Of a stretch of DNA of 64,000 nucleotides, positions 61,625-64,000 are shown in pieces. The translations under genes and the position numbers were made by a program. The notes below the pieces were generated by a model. That model was not told where the DNA came from. It ran no database searches and worked only from the letters and a program-made list of their open reading frames with translations. Numbering within the stretch: position 1 is the first letter of the stretch; every line of letters begins with the position of its first letter. Origin of the DNA: Bacteroides fragilis (lineage in GTDB: Bacteria > Bacillota > Clostridia > Lachnospirales > Lachnospiraceae); NCBI GenBank assembly GCA_023664485.1, contig JAMPFK010000004.1, positions 102,059 to 166,058 on the forward strand. The letters are read 5' to 3'.

Positions 61625-62495
61625 ATGCTTTATATGTGGTGAAGAGATGTCGCTCTATAGTAATGAAAATTATGATATGAATTCCCTGGATTCTTATGGA
61701 TTCGCATCACGAAAAACGCCAGAATATATGCACTATAAATTAATGGAATGTAAAAAGTGCGGATTGATCTCTTCTATCAGGACAATAGAGAATGAGGAGA
61801 TTTATCAAAAGTATAAAGAGGCGGATTATGATAGCGGAAGCGAGGCGGATGATGCCTCTAAAACATATATTGAATATTTGAAAAAATATGTACCGGATTT
61901 TCCTAAAAGAAAGGCATTGGACATTGGAACGGGAAATGGCTCATATTTGTCATTTTTGCTCCGGGGGGGGGTACAACAGGCGTTGGGTGTAGAGCCGAGT
62001 GTAGCGCCGATTCAGAAGGCGGATGATAAAATAAGAAAGTATATTATAAATGATATATTTAAAAAAGATAGTTTTATACCGGCTGAATTTGATATGGTTT
62101 CCTGTTTCCAAACGATAGAACATATACCTGATTCTAATAAATTGTTAAACGACATAAGGACGCTTCTGGAAGATAATGGTCTGGTTTATATTGTCTGCCA
62201 TAATTATAAATCGATCGTAAATAGGATTTTAGGCATGAAATCACCAATTTATGATATTGAACATTTGCAGCTTTTTTCGAAAAAAAGTATCAGAAAGCTG
62301 TTGGAAAAAGTCGGTTATAAGCGGATTACCGTTTTTACATTACGAAATAAGTATCCATTAAAATACTGGATTCGTCTTTTTCCTTTTCCAACTAAGATGA
62401 AAAAGAGTATATTAAGAATACTGGATGGAACTAAGCTGGCAGAAATCAGAATTGGAATTAATGTAGGAAATATAGGCATCATTGCGAGAAAGTAA
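61617..62495 (+). CDS. SAM-dependent methyltransferase with in-frame G9 tract in motif I
   Basis: A 292-residue class I methyltransferase beginning at GTG 61617 with GAAGGAG upstream, overlapping GtrB by eight bases. The first 50 residues have CFICGEE and CKKCGLI, two CxxC pairs that probably bind zinc as in sugar C-methyltransferases. SAM motif I is ALDIGTGNGSYL (about residue 102). Nine G at 61963-61971 encode the R-G-G part of the loop seven to ten residues after it. FDMVSCFQTIEHIPD (about 160) is the motif IV region. The frame is open, so the gene is ON here; a change of one G would cut it inside the SAM fold. It likely methylates a sugar. Confidence 0.88.
   Translation: MAKCFICGEEMSLYSNENYDMNSLDSYGFASRKTPEYMHYKLMECKKCGLISSIRTIENEEIYQKYKEADYDSGSEADDASKTYIEYLKKYVPDFPKRKALDIGTGNGSYLSFLLRGGVQQALGVEPSVAPIQKADDKIRKYIINDIFKKDSFIPAEFDMVSCFQTIEHIPDSNKLLNDIRTLLEDNGLVYIVCHNYKSIVNRILGMKSPIYDIEHLQLFSKKSIRKLLEKVGYKRITVFTLRNKYPLKYWIRLFPFPTKMKKSILRILDGTKLAEIRIGINVGNIGIIARK
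61963..61971 (+). repeat. G9 tract in methyltransferase gene (in frame)
   Basis: Nine G within L-R-G-G-V codons of the SAM-binding region. Same length as the other four runs, but the reading frame continues to 62495. Confidence 0.92.
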
Positions 62496-62710
62496 TCTAT
62501 GTAGTTAAATTTTTATAAAAGCGGAGGCGCTTATAATATGAGACATGGAGTTCAAAGTGAGTTGAAGATGCAAAATTCCTCTTATCGTTGGCATGGAATT
62601 ATTAGTGAGCAGTTGTAAAGACATTTTTTATTTAGAAAGTAATGATTGTGATTGCCGGAGCAGGCAGTGTAATATGCAAAAGAGATTTCAAAAATAAACA
62701 AGGAGCATAG

Positions 62711-63139
62711 ATGGAAAATTTTTTTCTATGGATTAATAAAATTACAGGGAAAATGCTTCAGTTTGTGAAATTTGGGGTTGTAGGGGTGTCCAATACTCTG
62801 ATTTATTATATAGTGTATTTGATACTGTATTTAATGGCTGTAAATTATATTATTTCAAGTGTGATAGGGTTTGTTATCAGTGTTATCAATGCCTTTTATT
62901 GGAATAATAAATATGTGTTTAAGACAAATGAAACAGAAAATAGAAATCTTTTGCAGGCTTTTTGCAAGACTATCATTGCCTATGCGGGAATTGGCCTGAT
63001 CTTAAACAATATATTGCTGATATTATGGGTGGAAATCATTGGAATATCGGGAACAATTGCTCCGGTGATCAACTTGTTAATTACGACGCCATTAAACTTT
63101 GTTTTGAATAAATTCTGGACGTTTAAAAAAGAAAAGTGA
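62711..63139 (+). CDS. GtrA family membrane protein
   Basis: A 142-residue four-helix protein of the GtrA family. Typical marks are LQFVKFGVVGVSNTLIYY (helix 1), INAFYWNNKYVFK (about residue 62) and NFVLNKFWTFKK at the C-terminus. GtrA proteins are thought to flip undecaprenyl-phosphate-linked glucose made by GtrB. ACAAGGAGC precedes the ATG. The 215-base gap upstream contains only a possible 26-codon frame (62538) and a short AAGCG/CGCTT hairpin, with nothing convincing. This is the last intact gene of the AT-rich module. Confidence 0.92.
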   Translation: MENFFLWINKITGKMLQFVKFGVVGVSNTLIYYIVYLILYLMAVNYIISSVIGFVISVINAFYWNNKYVFKTNETENRNLLQAFCKTIIAYAGIGLILNNILLILWVEIIGISGTIAPVINLLITTPLNFVLNKFWTFKKEK

Positions 63140-63167
63140 ATAACTGTTTGAGCCTTGTTTTTTGATA

Positions 63168-63205
63168 GTATAAAATAGTTTGTGTCTTTTGGAAAAATAC
63201 CTTTT
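63168..63205 (+). repeat. Left terminal inverted repeat
   Basis: Starts 28 bases after the GtrA stop codon. Pairs with 63751-63788. Confidence 0.8.
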
Positions 63206-63261
63206 ATCTGCTTGAATGGTCGAACTGAATATTCTTGTGCGGCGAAAACGCTGTTGCGAGT

Positions 63262-63567
63262 TTACCTGCGCAATACCTTGTCTAAGCCATATACCTTACG
63301 CATTGATTTGTCATTTTGGGGATCAACGCTGGTGATGTTGCTCATATAGCTGTCATGAGCGATTCTGCCTATGATGGCATCGGCAAGAGGGCTGTCATCG
63401 CCTCAAAGCTGGTCATACCATTCAGAATATTCATACTGAGAGCGGAAAATGGTGGATGATTTTTCCGTCTTCTGTAAGGAGTTCGAAGATATCCCTTCGC
63501 TCCGTCTCCGTAGGTTTTAAGAGAAGCCATTCATCAAGGATCAGCACACATTGGCGGTAAAAAAGTA
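63262..63567 (-). pseudogene. IstB (IS21-family helper ATPase) fragment, frameshifted
   Basis: On the minus strand one frame reads VLILDEWLLLKPTETERRDIFE and ends HHFPLSV-stop. The adjacent frame continues SQYEYSEWYDQL, an in-frame stop, then GDDSPLADAIIGRIAHDSY to KVYGLDKVLRR-stop. Both are the C-terminal part of IstB, the AAA+ helper of IS21 transposition. At least one frameshift, one internal stop and the missing N-terminal half, including Walker A, make it non-functional. Confidence 0.8.
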
Positions 63568-63750
63568 TGCGGACTCTTCTCACACCCGGTTCATGGAATG
63601 AGACCGGGTATTTCGTAAACAGCAGATAATGTGTACCTCGATTGCAGGGTCAAAGTGTGCATTATATACCGTTCGTGGATATGCGGAAGAAGATAAAAAA
63701 CATATTTAGAATCTATGTTTGAATGGGGAAGATATTTTGCGCTTACGAAA

Positions 63751-63788
63751 AAGAGGTATTTTTCCCAAAGACACAAACTATTTTACAC
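63751..63788 (-). repeat. Right terminal inverted repeat
   Basis: Inverted copy of 63168-63205. A perfect ACCCGGT/ACCGGGT hairpin (63584-63609) lies inside the element between it and the IstB fragment. Confidence 0.8.
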
Positions 63789-64000
63789 CACCCAGGCGTA
63801 CACTGGGCTAACAGCGGTTTCAGGCAGACACCCGCCCCGGAGATTCCGCGGCTTTTCTTTTTGCCGGTGCTCTCATTGTTCTGAAGGGTAAGGTCTGTCG
63901 TACGAATTGTCTGCTCTGAAATGTCTGGCCCGCTTTCTTCATCCAGCAGCTTTTCATTCGCTCTGAACCGGAAGGATGATCTTTATGTAAAATCTTCCGT
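63789..64000. other. GC-richer unassigned remnant at the right edge
   Basis: About 210 bases of clearly higher GC than the preceding module. The minus strand has an open stretch containing NEKLLDEESGPDISEQTIR and TGKKKSRGISGAG, but no start within the window and no family I recognise. Given the insertion-sequence debris beside it, it may be part of another transposase-related gene continuing outside the window. Confidence 0.4.

Larger units (their letters stand above)
63168..63788. mobile_element. Degenerate insertion element bounded by about 38-bp terminal inverted repeats
   Basis: The left end (63168-63205) and right end (63751-63788) are inverted copies with three mismatches in about 38 bases, sharing AAAATAGTTTGTGTCTTT and GGAAAAATACCT. 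The outermost bases read GTRTAAAATAG. No matching target duplication is seen next to the ends (TTTTGATA on the left, CACCCAGG on the right), so the element has been rearranged. Its interior holds a fragment of an IstB-type gene and no transposase that could have made these ends. The repeats resemble IS256-type ends, but I am not certain of the family. Confidence 0.7.

Noticed and set aside
62538..62618. A 26-codon frame in the gap before the GtrA gene
   Set aside because: Short, no strong ribosome site, no recognisable product.
63584..63609. ACCCGGT/ACCGGGT hairpin as a terminator
   Set aside because: Perfect 7-bp stem but a 12-base loop and no T run; it is inside IS debris with no gene to terminate.
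63591..63776. A 61-codon open frame on the minus strand within the degenerate element
   Set aside because: It begins in the terminal repeat, has no ribosome site and no recognisable similarity; probably chance.
1..64000. CRISPR arrays, tRNA or rRNA genes, riboswitches
   Set aside because: No regularly spaced repeats, cloverleaf or rRNA sequence and no recognisable riboswitch core were seen by eye.

Overview
The window is one long surface-polysaccharide locus. About fifty genes, nearly all on the + strand with overlapping or very short junctions, encode glycosyltransferases, sugar-nucleotide enzymes, polymerases, flippases, ABC exporters and decorating enzymes. AGGAGG-type ribosome sites, TTG/GTG starts and families such as DUF2304, DUF6056, GT-D (DUF1792) and RelA/SpoT suggest a Firmicute, most likely a gut Lachnospiraceae-type Clostridium. 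The species cannot be named from the window.

Layout. (1) 1-12.97 kb, GC-rich: a DUF6056 membrane protein (cut by the window edge), DUF5672 and GT17 transferases, a Wzy-type polymerase, an initiating sugar-phosphate transferase with its own promoter, GT4/GT2 transferases, a pyruvyltransferase-family enzyme, a Wzx flippase and a GH88/105-like hydrolase. (2) 13.1-14.8 kb: a foreign-looking cassette of a RelA/SpoT-domain protein and two unrecognised reading frames, closed by a terminator. (3) 14.9-32.1 kb: GT11, a second polymerase-like protein, a GT26-GT4 fusion, radical SAM protein, GT-C enzymes, a PglK-type ABC flippase, GT-D, an acyltransferase, a DPM1-like GT2 and DUF2304. (4) 32.1-63.1 kb: base composition drops abruptly to roughly one third GC. 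This AT-rich module has its own Wzm/Wzt exporter, a methyltransferase/kinase-like/coiled-coil protein resembling a chain-terminating cap enzyme, large transferases, a CDP-6-deoxyhexose pathway (RfbF, RfbG, RfbC-like epimerase, reductases), a split transketolase, YfhO/GT-C enzymes, GtrB and GtrA, and an SMR-type transporter pair. (5) 63.1-64 kb: insertion-sequence debris.

The most striking feature is a set of five runs of exactly nine G, each inside a gene for surface-glycan assembly or modification. Three tandem acyltransferase genes are each broken into two frames exactly at the run, and loss of one G restores a full-length protein in all three. A GT-C transferase and a methyltransferase also carry G9 but are in frame. 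This looks like a slipped-strand phase-variation system that switches glycan decoration. Two of the acyltransferases are tandem duplicates sharing about 666 identical bases across the tract, which suggests gene conversion. A second possible switch lies nearby: a small FimB/FimE-like tyrosine recombinase flanked by perfect 25-bp inverted repeats, so that its own gene sits on a potentially invertible segment.

Together the genes could build at least two glycans: a Wzx/Wzy-type polymer from the GC-rich half and an ABC-exported polymer from the AT-rich half. Lipid-linked single-sugar decorations (DPM1/GtrB, GtrA, SMR, GT-C) and switchable acyl and methyl groups would be added on top.
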